Of a DNA stretch of 57,554 bases, positions 1-8,574 are shown piece after piece. The stretch covers positions 1-57,554 of the forward strand of contig CANCRX010000013.1 in NCBI GenBank assembly GCA_947380655.1, in the 5' to 3' direction. The DNA is from Alcaligenaceae bacterium. Its GTDB lineage: Bacteria; Pseudomonadota; Gammaproteobacteria; Burkholderiales; Burkholderiaceae_B. Positions within the stretch are counted from its first letter, which is position 1. Every line of letters starts with the position of its first letter. A program made the translations under genes and the position numbers. A model generated the notes under the pieces. That model was given only the letters and a program-made list of their open reading frames with translations. It ran no database searches and had not been told where the DNA came from.

Positions 1-9
1 GATCCCTGC

Positions 10-1269
10 ATGAAATCTACCTCCCCCGCCTCCGCAGACTTGATTGACTCGCGCTACGCCTTGTGGCGTTTGCTGATTACGCTGGTCATTATGACGATGG
101 GCAGTAGCTGCATGTACGTGGTCGCCGTTGTTCTACCCGATGTGCAGGCGGAATTCGGCGTCTCACGCTCAGACGCCTCGTTGCCTTATACGTTGATGAT
201 GATTGGTTTTGGCGTGGGCGGACTTTTTATGGGCCGCCTCGCTGACCGGTTTGGTATTACCGTCACGCTTTTATTAGGCTCAGTTGGTATTCTGGCCGGC
301 TTTACCTGGGCGGGTTTTGCCGGCAGTATTTTTAGTTTCACCTTGGCACATGGCTTGATGCTCGGCCTGCTTGGCGCCTCCACCACGTTTGCCCCTCTGG
401 TGGCTGACACTTCGCTCTGGTGGAATAAGCGTCGCGGGATCGCGGTGGCTGTCTGCGCCAGCGGTAATTACCTCGCTGGGTCTATTTGGCCGACGCTCAC
501 CCAGTATGGCGTCACGACAATTGGCTGGCGACAGACTTATATTTGCCTGGGTATTGTGTGTGGCGTGAGCATGGCGTTACTGGCATTATTGATGCGTCCA
601 AGGCCTCCAGCCATCCAACTTGCCGCAGTCGGTAGTTTTAAAGAAACGCAAACACAACGACCCTTTGGTCTGGGGATGGGGCGGGCTCAATTATTACTCT
701 GTGTGGCCGCGGTTGCTTGTTGTGTTGCGATGTCTATGCCGCAGGTACACATCGTTGCTTACTGTGTGGATTTAGGTTTTGGCCCCGCGCGTGGCGCTGA
801 AATGCTTTCGCTGATGTTGTTTTGCGGGATTGCCAGTCGTTTGATTTCAGGTGTGATTTGTGACCGGATCGGGGGCGTGCGCACGTTACTGCTTGGGTCT
901 GTCCTGCAGGGCATTGCACTGTTGATGTTTTTACCATTTAACGGCCTTGTTTCGCTTTACGTCATATCGGCGATGTTTGGTTTGTTTCAGGGTGGGATTG
1001 TGCCTTCTTATGCCATTATTGTTCGGGAGCACTTTCCCGCTAAAGAGGCGGGCGCGCGCGTCGGTTCCGTGATGATGGCGTCTTTACTTGGCATGGCGCT
1101 CGGTGGCTGGATGTCAGGAAAGATCTTTGATCTGACCGGTTCTTATCAAGCCGCGATGATCAATGGCGTAGTCTGGAATCTGCTCAATGTAGCCATCGCA
1201 TGCTGGTTGTTCTGGCGAGTCCGCCAACAAGAATTTTTTCAACATTCCCGTAATAATAAAACCCTATAA
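10..1269 (+). CDS. MFS transporter
   Basis: Major facilitator superfamily permease of 419 residues, the usual size for a 12-helix carrier of the inner membrane. Seen: about twelve hydrophobic segments, a conserved GRLADRFG loop between helices 2 and 3 (the MFS motif A region), and an equivalent loop, ICDRIGG, in the second half. The family exchanges or co-transports small solutes; the sequence does not tell the substrate. The next gene, 31 nt downstream on the same strand, is another transporter, so the two may share a transcript and a related substrate range. The chosen ATG at 10 has no visible ribosome binding site, and the frame is open back to base 1, so the true start could lie upstream of the window. 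Confidence 0.85.
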   Translation: MKSTSPASADLIDSRYALWRLLITLVIMTMGSSCMYVVAVVLPDVQAEFGVSRSDASLPYTLMMIGFGVGGLFMGRLADRFGITVTLLLGSVGILAGFTWAGFAGSIFSFTLAHGLMLGLLGASTTFAPLVADTSLWWNKRRGIAVAVCASGNYLAGSIWPTLTQYGVTTIGWRQTYICLGIVCGVSMALLALLMRPRPPAIQLAAVGSFKETQTQRPFGLGMGRAQLLLCVAAVACCVAMSMPQVHIVAYCVDLGFGPARGAEMLSLMLFCGIASRLISGVICDRIGGVRTLLLGSVLQGIALLMFLPFNGLVSLYVISAMFGLFQGGIVPSYAIIVREHFPAKEAGARVGSVMMASLLGMALGGWMSGKIFDLTGSYQAAMINGVVWNLLNVAIACWLFWRVRQQEFFQHSRNNKTL

Positions 1270-1300
1270 TTCGAGAAATTTTCGTTTAAAGGGTTAAGCC

Positions 1301-2731
1301 ATGCTGCTTGGCTTTGTCATTGTCTATTGGGTGATCTCGGTTGGCATCGGCCTGTGGGCAGCGCTACGCGTTAAAAATACAGCGGATTTTGCGGCTGCCG
1401 GGCATAGCCTGCCCTTGCCCATTGTGACCGCCACAGTTTTTGCAACCTGGTTTGGTTCCGAGACGGTTCTGGGTATTCCGGCCACCTTCATGAAAGAGGG
1501 ACTGGGTGGAATCGTGGCCGACCCATTCGGTTCCTCGATGTGCCTGATTCTTGTGGGTGTATTTTTTGCCAGGCATCTCTATAACCGCCGCATGCTGACG
1601 ATTGGAGATTTTTTTCGCGAGAAATACGGACGTACGGTCGAGGTATTGATCACCTTATGTATTGTGGTGTCCTACCTAGGCTGGGTCGCCGCTCAGATCA
1701 AGGCCCTTGGTCTTGTTTTTAACGTGGTGTCCGATGGTAGTATTTCCCAGACTACCGGCATGATCATTGGCGCCTCGAGTGTACTGATCTATACCTTGTT
1801 TGGCGGGATGTGGTCAGTTGCTATTACTGATTTTATTCAAATGATTATTATCGTCATTGGGATGTTGTACATCGGTGGCGAGATGACCGCACAAACGGGT
1901 GGTATAGGTGTTGTCATTCAACATGCCGCCGAGGCAGGGAAATTCAATTTCTGGCCCGATGCGAATCTGTCGGCGATACTGGGATTTATTGCTGCGTTAT
2001 TCACGATGATGCTGGGCTCGATTCCACAACAGGATGTCTTCCAGCGCATTACTTCCTCCAAGAACGTGAATGTGGCTGTCCAGGCCGCCATCCTCGGTGG
2101 TGTGCTGTATTTTGTTTTTGCTTTTGTCCCCTTGTATCTGGCGTATTCGGCAACGTTAATTAGTCCTGGGCTGATTGAACAATATCTAGAAACCGATGCC
2201 CAGATGATTCTGCCTAAACTGGTGATGGGCTATGCCCCGATGTTTGCGCAAATCATGTTTTTTGGCGCACTGCTATCCGCCATTAAGAGCTGCGCCAGCG
2301 CGACCCTGCTCGCACCCTCAGTCAGTTTTTCTGAAAACATTGTGCGGGGGATGTTCAAACATCTTTCTGATCAAGACTTGCTGCGCGTGATGCGTATCAC
2401 CGTATTGTGTTTCACGGTGATTGTGACGGCGTTTGCGATTAACTCTGAATTATCGATTTTTAAAATGGTCGAGAGTGCTTATAAGATCACGCTTGTCGCG
2501 GCTTTCGTGCCGCTGGCTTTTGGAGTGTATTGGTCCAAAGCCAATCCCCTGGCCGGACTGCTGGCTGTCTTGTTTGGTCTGATGACGTGGATTCTCTGTG
2601 AGATTCTGGCGCCTGCAGGTCTGGTTCCTCCACAACTCGCTGGCTTATGCGCGAGTGTGTGCGGCATGCTGATTGGCGGGTTAGTCCCCCGTAATTTACT
2701 GCGTGCGACTAAAGAGAATTCATACAACTGA
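1301..2731 (+). CDS. Sodium:solute symporter (SSS family)
   Basis: Protein of 476 residues with roughly 13 hydrophobic segments, typical of the SSS/PutP-PanF family that imports organic solutes with sodium. Seen: N-terminal FAAAGHSLP and ATWFGSETVLG segments characteristic of helices 1-2 of the family, then GGMWSVAITDFIQ, which matches the conserved (G/A)-x-x-x-V-x-x-TD-x-x-Q signature around residue 170. The start at 1301 is supported by AAGGG about 8 nt upstream. It follows the MFS gene closely and converges with the carbonic anhydrase gene, leaving only 20 nt. Substrate not predictable from sequence alone; proline, pantothenate or carboxylates are possibilities known for the family. Confidence 0.87.
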   Translation: MLLGFVIVYWVISVGIGLWAALRVKNTADFAAAGHSLPLPIVTATVFATWFGSETVLGIPATFMKEGLGGIVADPFGSSMCLILVGVFFARHLYNRRMLTIGDFFREKYGRTVEVLITLCIVVSYLGWVAAQIKALGLVFNVVSDGSISQTTGMIIGASSVLIYTLFGGMWSVAITDFIQMIIIVIGMLYIGGEMTAQTGGIGVVIQHAAEAGKFNFWPDANLSAILGFIAALFTMMLGSIPQQDVFQRITSSKNVNVAVQAAILGGVLYFVFAFVPLYLAYSATLISPGLIEQYLETDAQMILPKLVMGYAPMFAQIMFFGALLSAIKSCASATLLAPSVSFSENIVRGMFKHLSDQDLLRVMRITVLCFTVIVTAFAINSELSIFKMVESAYKITLVAAFVPLAFGVYWSKANPLAGLLAVLFGLMTWILCEILAPAGLVPPQLAGLCASVCGMLIGGLVPRNLLRATKENSYN

Positions 2732-2751
2732 GTGTTACCTCAGCCCAGCCA

Positions 2752-3426
2752 TTAACTCGCAGGTGTAAAACGTTTATTGATGACGCTTTTGTAGCGATCA
2801 CTCAGCTCTTCCGGGTTGGCGACCGAGACGCCCATATCGCGAGCCAGGCCGTCTTCTACGCCATAGACCCAGCCATGCACGGTCAGCGGCTGATTTCTTG
2901 CCCACGCATCCTGCACGCTCGTGGTCTGGCAAACGTTGACAACCTGTTCAATCACGTTGAGTTCACAGAGTTTGTCCGCGCGCTCAGTGTTGTTGATCAC
3001 TTGGCCAAGATAGCTGCCGTGACGTTCGTTGACATCCTTGACGTGACGAATCCAGTTGTCGGCCAAGCCGACACGGATATTTTCCATTGCGGCGCGCACC
3101 CCTGCACAGCCATAGTGACCCACCACAATAATGTGTTTGACCTTGAGCTGATCGATCGCGAACTGAATGACGGATAAGGCATTCATATCGGTATGTACGA
3201 CGACGTTTGCGATATTGCGATGCACAAAAACTTCGCCGGGGGCGAGTCCCGTAATCTGGTTAGCCGGTACGCGAGAATCAGAACAGCCAATCCACATGTA
3301 TTCTGGAGTTTGCTGATTAGCGAGCCGCTTGAAAAACTCCGGGTCTGCATCGGTCACAGATTTGACCCATTGCAGATTGTTTTCAAACAGAACATCGAGT
3401 GAGTGCGGGTTATTTTCTTTGTACAT
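2752..3426 (-). CDS. can: Beta-class carbonic anhydrase
   Basis: Interconverts CO2 and bicarbonate in the cytoplasm, supplying bicarbonate to carboxylases. The 224-residue protein has the full beta-class active site: C48-x-D50-x-R52 in GCSDSRVP and H104-x2-C107 in GHYGCAGV, the three zinc ligands plus the Asp/Arg dyad. Length matches E. coli Can (about 220). It is encoded alone, converging with the symporter gene and facing away from the amidohydrolase gene. The start at 3426 gives the usual short N-terminus (MYKENNPHSL). No oddities seen. Confidence 0.95.
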   Translation of the reverse strand: MYKENNPHSLDVLFENNLQWVKSVTDADPEFFKRLANQQTPEYMWIGCSDSRVPANQITGLAPGEVFVHRNIANVVVHTDMNALSVIQFAIDQLKVKHIIVVGHYGCAGVRAAMENIRVGLADNWIRHVKDVNERHGSYLGQVINNTERADKLCELNVIEQVVNVCQTTSVQDAWARNQPLTVHGWVYGVEDGLARDMGVSVANPEELSDRYKSVINKRFTPAS

Positions 3427-3560
3427 AATTAAATCTTACCTCTTGCGGCACGCCACCTGTGCATTGTGTGCGGGATTTCGTGTCATGTTGTAGCGGGTGT
3501 GCTAGATTTCAATGGACAAATCATTCTAAGAGATGATCTGTTTACTTCAAGACGTCATCT

Positions 3561-3586
3561 TAAAGGTAACGGCTGTAAAGGTAACG
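3561..3586 (+). repeat. Two 11-nt direct repeats upstream of the amidohydrolase gene
   Basis: TAAAGGTAACG occurs at 3561-3571 and again at 3576-3586, a 15-nt period, ending 39 nt before the amidohydrolase start. It may be a pair of regulator half-sites or a small tandem duplication; nothing else in the window shows the same word, so its function is unassigned. Confidence 0.5.
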
Positions 3587-3625
3587 CATACACATAAAAA
3601 ATGATGCTAAACGAGGAGACAATCA

Positions 3626-4918
3626 ATGCGTCACGATAACAATGGATATCCAGATTTTAAACGCCGACGTTTGCTTCAGGGCAGCCTCGGCTTAGCCGCT
3701 GCGGGTTCAGTTATTTCGCAGGGTGCCTGGGCGCAACAAGGGTTGGCCAAGCCAGGTGGTTATGATTTACTCGTCATGGGGGCGAGAGTCATTGATCCTT
3801 CACAGAATCTCGACAAAATTGTTGATATCGCGATCAGTCGTGGTCGGGTGCTCGAGATTGGTGCAAATTTGCCTGTCGAAAAGGCCGCACAAAAAATCGA
3901 TGCAAAAGGCCGCCTGATTACACCAGGGCTTGTCGACCTCCACGCGCATACCTATCCGCAAGGCTCCGCGATCGGCTTGCCTGCAGATGAGCTGGCACAG
4001 TTCACTGCAACCACAACATTTGTCAGCGCAGGTGATGCGGGAGCAAATAATTTTTCTGCATTCAAACACTACATTCAGGCCCAGGCGCGTAGCCGGATGT
4101 ATGCGTTTATCCATATTTCATCGATTGGTTTAGCAGGCTTTCCCGTTGGTGAAATGAAAAATTTGGATTATGCAAATATCGATCTGGCTGCACGTACGCT
4201 CGATCAGAATCAGGATGTCGCATTAGGCATCAAGGTGCGGGAGTCGCTCGATGTCGTCGGAGACAATGGTATTGAGCCACTGCGACGCGCACGCCTGGCT
4301 GCTGAACGCTCAGGAGTCAAAGGTGCGCGTGTCATGTGCCATATCGGTAATGCACCAGGCGATCTCGGCGAGTTACTGAATCTGCTGCGACCCGGCGATA
4401 TCTTGACGCACGTCTATAGCGGAGCAGGTAACAACACCGTACAAAATGGCAAGGTTATCGCTGCAGCGCTTGAAGCAAAAAAACGCGGCGTATTGATCGA
4501 CGTGGGTCATGGTGGCGGCAGCTTTGACTTTACGGTGGCTGAGCCCGCTCTGCAGCAAGGACTTACTCCAGACACCATTTCCAGTGATTTACACGCGTAT
4601 AGCGGGAACTCTCCCAGTATTCCATTCCTGCCCCAGGTGGTGAGCAAATTTCTCACGCTTGGATTTACGCTCAATCAAGCGATCGCCATGGCAACCGTGC
4701 GACCTGCTGAAATTATTAATCGTGCACCGCTTGTGGGTACCTTGAAAGTCGGGGCACCCGCGGACATAGCGATTTTTGATCTTGTAGACAAGCCCGTGGA
4801 ATGGCTGGATACCAAGGGTAATAAACGGCCAGGTACCATTTCACTCGTGCCTGTCCAGACGATTCGTGCGGGTGTGCCCTTTGGCCGACCATTTCCCGCA
4901 CCTTTTGCCTATCCTTAA
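3626..4918 (+). CDS. Tat-exported amidohydrolase/deacetylase-family metallohydrolase
   Basis: Amidohydrolase-superfamily enzyme of 430 residues. Seen: N-terminal Tat-type signal (KRRRLLQGSLGLAAAGS) with a probable cleavage after AWA at residue 36, so it is expected to fold in the cytoplasm and act in the periplasm. Metal-site motifs in order: DLHAHTYP (HxH), GIKVRES (the lysine that is carboxylated in this family), CHIG, THVYSG and SSDLHAYSG (the catalytic Asp). This order matches the dihydroorotase / EF0837-like deacetylase group, whose members cleave N-acyl or cyclic amides. GAGGAG about 8 nt upstream supports the start. It stands alone between the divergent carbonic anhydrase gene and the acyltransferase gene. 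The substrate is unknown; a true pyrimidine dihydroorotase is unlikely because of the export signal. Confidence 0.82.
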   Translation: MRHDNNGYPDFKRRRLLQGSLGLAAAGSVISQGAWAQQGLAKPGGYDLLVMGARVIDPSQNLDKIVDIAISRGRVLEIGANLPVEKAAQKIDAKGRLITPGLVDLHAHTYPQGSAIGLPADELAQFTATTTFVSAGDAGANNFSAFKHYIQAQARSRMYAFIHISSIGLAGFPVGEMKNLDYANIDLAARTLDQNQDVALGIKVRESLDVVGDNGIEPLRRARLAAERSGVKGARVMCHIGNAPGDLGELLNLLRPGDILTHVYSGAGNNTVQNGKVIAAALEAKKRGVLIDVGHGGGSFDFTVAEPALQQGLTPDTISSDLHAYSGNSPSIPFLPQVVSKFLTLGFTLNQAIAMATVRPAEIINRAPLVGTLKVGAPADIAIFDLVDKPVEWLDTKGNKRPGTISLVPVQTIRAGVPFGRPFPAPFAYP

Positions 4919-4966
4919 AAGGGCTTGACGCGAAGCTGAATTAAATAGGCGACAATATCACTGCAT

Positions 4967-6910
4967 ATGAAAAATATTGTCGCCATCCAAGCCTACAGGC
5001 CCGAAATTGACGGTCTCAGGGCGCTAGCGGTTCTGCTTGTAGTCAGCTATCACTATTTCGCTGTTAGAGGCGGATTTGTAGGCGTTGACATTTTTTTTGT
5101 GATTTCGGGTTATCTGATTTCTTATCAGATTTTCTCGGACCTGGATCGCTCAAGCTTCAGTCTGATTGCGTTTTACGCTAAACGCATACGCCGAATTTTT
5201 CCGCCATTATTGCTAATGATTGTGGTGATGCTGATCGCTGGCTGGCTATTGTTGTTGCCAACGGATTTCAAGTCACTTGGCAAACATGCTGCCGCCGGCG
5301 TTTCATATGTCTCTAATCTGTTGCTCTGGACCGAGGCGGGATATTTTGATGCCCCCTCCGGCTATAAGCCGTTCCTTCATTTGTGGTCGCTGGGAATAGA
5401 AGAGCAGTTCTATTTGACCTGGCCTCTGGCGATGATTTTGGTTTATCACTTCAGACATAACAAACTGCTCGTCTTGTTAGGTTTGACTGGGCTGTCATTT
5501 GGACTGAGTCTGCTTGCGACAATAAAAAATCAGAATCTTGCGTTTTACATGCCTGTGACACGATTCTGGGAGTTAGCGGCTGGCGGAGTGCTCGCATTCT
5601 GCGCCCAGCATGAGCAGAACATGTTGAGTCGCTGTCTGGGAGCACGCATAAGTCACTGGCTCATCAAATTTTCTTTTGAGCTCGGCTTGTCAGTGCTGGT
5701 GCTGGTCGTGCTACTGGTCGACAAAAACTCCGTCTATCCTGGCTGCTGGGCACTCATGCCAGTCCTTGGTACTTGCCTGATACTCGTGCGTCAACCCGCA
5801 TCAGTATTCAAGCAAAAAATACTGACGCAGCCAGTATTAGTGCTAACCGGAAAAATCAGCTATGGGATTTACTTGTGGCATTGGCCGCTCTTGGTGCTTA
5901 TGCACTTGTCGGACCAAACCTCCGGTCTTGCAAAAATGATTGCACTGGCTGCAAGTTTTATTCTGGCCTACGCCACGTATCGGTTTGTTGAAATCCCTGT
6001 TCGTTCCATAGCTGTGACGCGAGCAAGTGGAATCAAGTTCATCGCTTTCGGTGTCTTGAGTACCGTACTTGTTGCGGGCGCAGGCTTATTGTTTTCTTCG
6101 GGAGTCGTGCATAGAGATTGGGACGAGACACTGATTCAGTCTCAGTATGCAGAGCCAGTTTCTGGTTGCGCTGCCGATGCAAGGCCAGACAAGACAATCG
6201 ATTATGCCTCCCTACAACTATGCGAAAAAATAAAGCATCCCGGGCGTCCGACTGTTTTTCTGCTAGGGGACTCCCATGCTTTTGGACTATATCAGGGGCT
6301 TGAACCTTATCTGGATCGCCATGAGATTAATTTGATGGGTCTGCCTGCGATGTACTGCACACCGGTTTCGTTACTGGACAAACGCGCAACGTGTGCTCAG
6401 TACAATCAGTGGCTGGAGACGGAGATTGGACGTCTTCATCCAGAGCTGGTGGTGATTTTCGCGCATCATGTGTTGTGGTCTGATGATGATAATTATGGTG
6501 AGCAGACTCCCTATGCCACGCATATCTGGAAAGCTGCCGAACATCTCAAATCCCTCGGAGCCCGACAAGTACTCATTATTGGGCAAATGCCGACCTGGAT
6601 CAATTCCCTGCCTCACAATCTCAATCTTAATTTCTTAAGAAAAGGCTTGCCTGTCCCTCAGCGTACGATGACCGGGATTGATCAGGATTCTTTGATAATC
6701 GATGAGCGGTTGCAAGCGACTCGACTGCCGGGAATTGAGTACGTGTCTTTGCGCGAAGGCTTGTGCACGTCAGAGGGTTGCCTCACAACCGTTGGCAGTC
6801 AATATCCGAATGATTTGCTTGTGCATGATTATGGCCATCTGACAAAAAATGGCGCGAGTTATTTAGCGCAATATTTAATCGGTCAAAAAATCATTTCCTT
6901 ACTTAACTGA
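4967..6910 (+). CDS. OafA/YrhL-type acyltransferase with C-terminal SGNH domain
   Basis: Membrane O-acyltransferase of 647 residues. Residues about 8-340 form the acyltransferase-3 domain (start YRPEIDGLRALAV, then GGFVGVDIFFVISGYLIS, and about ten membrane helices). Residues about 400-645 form a periplasmic SGNH hydrolase-like domain, with GDSH in FLLGDSHAFG and a late D/H pair in HDYGHLTKNG. Proteins of this build, such as OafA, move acetyl groups onto O-antigen or other surface glycans. It ends head-on with the small lipoprotein gene, overlapping it by 12 nt. A second, shorter acyltransferase gene lies 0.6 kb further on, on the other strand; both may modify the same surface polymer. Substrate is inference. 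Confidence 0.88.
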   Translation: MKNIVAIQAYRPEIDGLRALAVLLVVSYHYFAVRGGFVGVDIFFVISGYLISYQIFSDLDRSSFSLIAFYAKRIRRIFPPLLLMIVVMLIAGWLLLLPTDFKSLGKHAAAGVSYVSNLLLWTEAGYFDAPSGYKPFLHLWSLGIEEQFYLTWPLAMILVYHFRHNKLLVLLGLTGLSFGLSLLATIKNQNLAFYMPVTRFWELAAGGVLAFCAQHEQNMLSRCLGARISHWLIKFSFELGLSVLVLVVLLVDKNSVYPGCWALMPVLGTCLILVRQPASVFKQKILTQPVLVLTGKISYGIYLWHWPLLVLMHLSDQTSGLAKMIALAASFILAYATYRFVEIPVRSIAVTRASGIKFIAFGVLSTVLVAGAGLLFSSGVVHRDWDETLIQSQYAEPVSGCAADARPDKTIDYASLQLCEKIKHPGRPTVFLLGDSHAFGLYQGLEPYLDRHEINLMGLPAMYCTPVSLLDKRATCAQYNQWLETEIGRLHPELVVIFAHHVLWSDDDNYGEQTPYATHIWKAAEHLKSLGARQVLIIGQMPTWINSLPHNLNLNFLRKGLPVPQRTMTGIDQDSLIIDERLQATRLPGIEYVSLREGLCTSEGCLTTVGSQYPNDLLVHDYGHLTKNGASYLAQYLIGQKIISLLN

Positions 6911-7405
6911 TTTCCCATTGTTGGAAGCCTGTTCCAGTAAGGATGACATTTCATTAAAAGAAATATCATCGATTAAATTGCGCGTTCTGGTTTGCGGGCC
7001 AGACATCACACTCACGGGCGCAAGATATTGTGTGTAGATATTCGCAGTCACATTAATATTGTTATCCAGTTCGGTGAGTTTGAATTGGCTGACGATTTGA
7101 ATGTTTGTTGCGTATTCATCGTTGACGAATCTCTCAAGATCTCGCTTGCGCGTGCCGGTGATATCGTTTTGCGCACACGTCACTTCGTCTTTAGAGGTAT
7201 GAATTTGCAGGCGGCGAGCAGAGCAAGCTGCCATGATGTTGTTTTTGACCTGCGAAATGGTCATGGAGTTAAAGGTCACCTCTCTGGACCTCGAGGGCTC
7301 GGACTTTGCAGTGTTGATCTCACCTTTGGAGCTGCACCCAGCTATCAGCAGCAACATCATCGTACATACTATGCGTGGCAGTGAATGGTTCATAGCGGAG
7401 CTCAT
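6899..7405 (-). CDS. Small putative lipoprotein of unknown function
   Basis: Not recognised as a known family. The frame is open to 7510, but the signal peptide only makes sense from the internal ATGs at 7405 or 7393. From 7393 the protein begins MNHSLPRIVC and reaches a lipobox LIAGC with the modified Cys at residue 20, so it is probably an outer- or inner-membrane lipoprotein. Neither ATG has a strong ribosome binding site. The mature part (about 145 residues) is hydrophilic and mixed alpha/beta in composition, with a motif MTISQVKNNIMAAC near its start. Its stop overlaps the stop end of the convergent acyltransferase gene by 12 nt. It lies 55 nt downstream of the second acyltransferase gene on the same strand and could be co-transcribed. 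Confidence 0.6.
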   Translation of the reverse strand: MSSAMNHSLPRIVCTMMLLLIAGCSSKGEINTAKSEPSRSREVTFNSMTISQVKNNIMAACSARRLQIHTSKDEVTCAQNDITGTRKRDLERFVNDEYATNIQIVSQFKLTELDNNINVTANIYTQYLAPVSVMSGPQTRTRNLIDDISFNEMSSLLEQASNNGKSVK

Positions 7406-7460
7406 CAAAAGGAATGGAGTGCGGATACAGGTATTGTAGGCAGTCTGCGCTTGATTGTAA

Positions 7461-8519
7461 TCAGGCGCGTCGCAAACTGATTTTTTTAAGTTTAAGTGCT
7501 GGCTTCTCAACTAAACGCCAGGATAAGAGCGCAATCGTAGCCGTCATGATCATCGCGATTGCCAGATACATATAAGAACCCGTCATTCCCTTATAGATCA
7601 TAAAATTGACAATTGGCATGTGATAAATATAGATTCCATAGGAAATGTCGTTCTTATGGAGGAGTGACTCAGACAGCGATGGCAGAGTAAACGCCGCTTT
7701 GAAGACTAGCCAGCCTAGCAGAATGAATGAAATGAAATTGATTGAGTTATCCGTTCCGCCTTCAGCCTGTAATGCAAAGTAATAAGTCATTACGTAAAGA
7801 CCGAATGGAATCAGGATATTAATTTTTAAGAGTCTTTGCTGTAGAGTTTTATTCGTGGAAAGGTATGCACCAAGAACAAACATTGCGATCCATGGCGCAA
7901 AGGACACGTTAAATAATTTTTCGAGTGTCGATACACGAGGATTTAAGAATGAGTTTGCCGTGTTGAAGATGATAAAGATTGCGAATAACCCGATTGATAT
8001 TTTCTTGTAAAACTTAAACAGGAAAAAAATGATTGGAGTGAGTAAATAAAATTGAAGCTCGACGGTGATGGTCCACAGGCTCGCATTGAGTTTGCCTGTG
8101 CCATAGCCACGCATGAAATCCGGATTGAAAAATTGCAGAAATGTGAATTGACTGGCTAGCCAGGTTAACCATTGGCTCAGCGAAATCTCGACCGCAGAAA
8201 AATATCCGCTGAAATAAGTCAGGAGTATTGAAAAAACAATACAAATATACAGAGCAGGGAAGAGTCTGAGCAGTCGGTTTGTTGCAAAAATCTGTAGCCG
8301 ATGCGGTGACGAAATATTCGCGTAGGATTGATAAATCAGGTAGCCGCTGATAAAGAAAAAAATCGGCACACCAGGAAAATATCTGAGCAAACTTAGCCAG
8401 GGGACTGGGGCCTCCATCCAGTCTGCCGCGTGCGAAATCGCAACCTGAACCGCCGCAAACAGGCGGATCAGGTCGAAATTATTTCTGGTTTGAACAGTTG
8501 AGGTCTCAGGACTGCGCAT
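7461..8519 (-). CDS. Acyltransferase family 3 protein (short OafA-like)
   Basis: Membrane acyltransferase of 352 residues. Seen: N-terminal FDLIRLFAAVQVAISHA (the catalytic His region of the family), GVPIFFFISGYLIYQSY, then about ten helices, ending at LVEKPALKLKK, the usual last element. There is no SGNH domain, unlike the 647-residue paralogue at 4967-6910. Such short proteins acetylate or otherwise acylate sugars of exopolysaccharide, LPS or Nod-type factors. It shows low GC relative to its neighbours, with many A/T-rich codons, which often marks surface-polysaccharide genes acquired by transfer. The target glycan is unknown. Confidence 0.85.
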   Translation of the reverse strand: MRSPETSTVQTRNNFDLIRLFAAVQVAISHAADWMEAPVPWLSLLRYFPGVPIFFFISGYLIYQSYANISSPHRLQIFATNRLLRLFPALYICIVFSILLTYFSGYFSAVEISLSQWLTWLASQFTFLQFFNPDFMRGYGTGKLNASLWTITVELQFYLLTPIIFFLFKFYKKISIGLFAIFIIFNTANSFLNPRVSTLEKLFNVSFAPWIAMFVLGAYLSTNKTLQQRLLKINILIPFGLYVMTYYFALQAEGGTDNSINFISFILLGWLVFKAAFTLPSLSESLLHKNDISYGIYIYHMPIVNFMIYKGMTGSYMYLAIAMIMTATIALLSWRLVEKPALKLKKISLRRA

Positions 8520-8574
8520 AGTGAAAGTGTTTCCTATCTGCGCGGCTCAGGATGTTGTCTGGACAGCACTGCAC

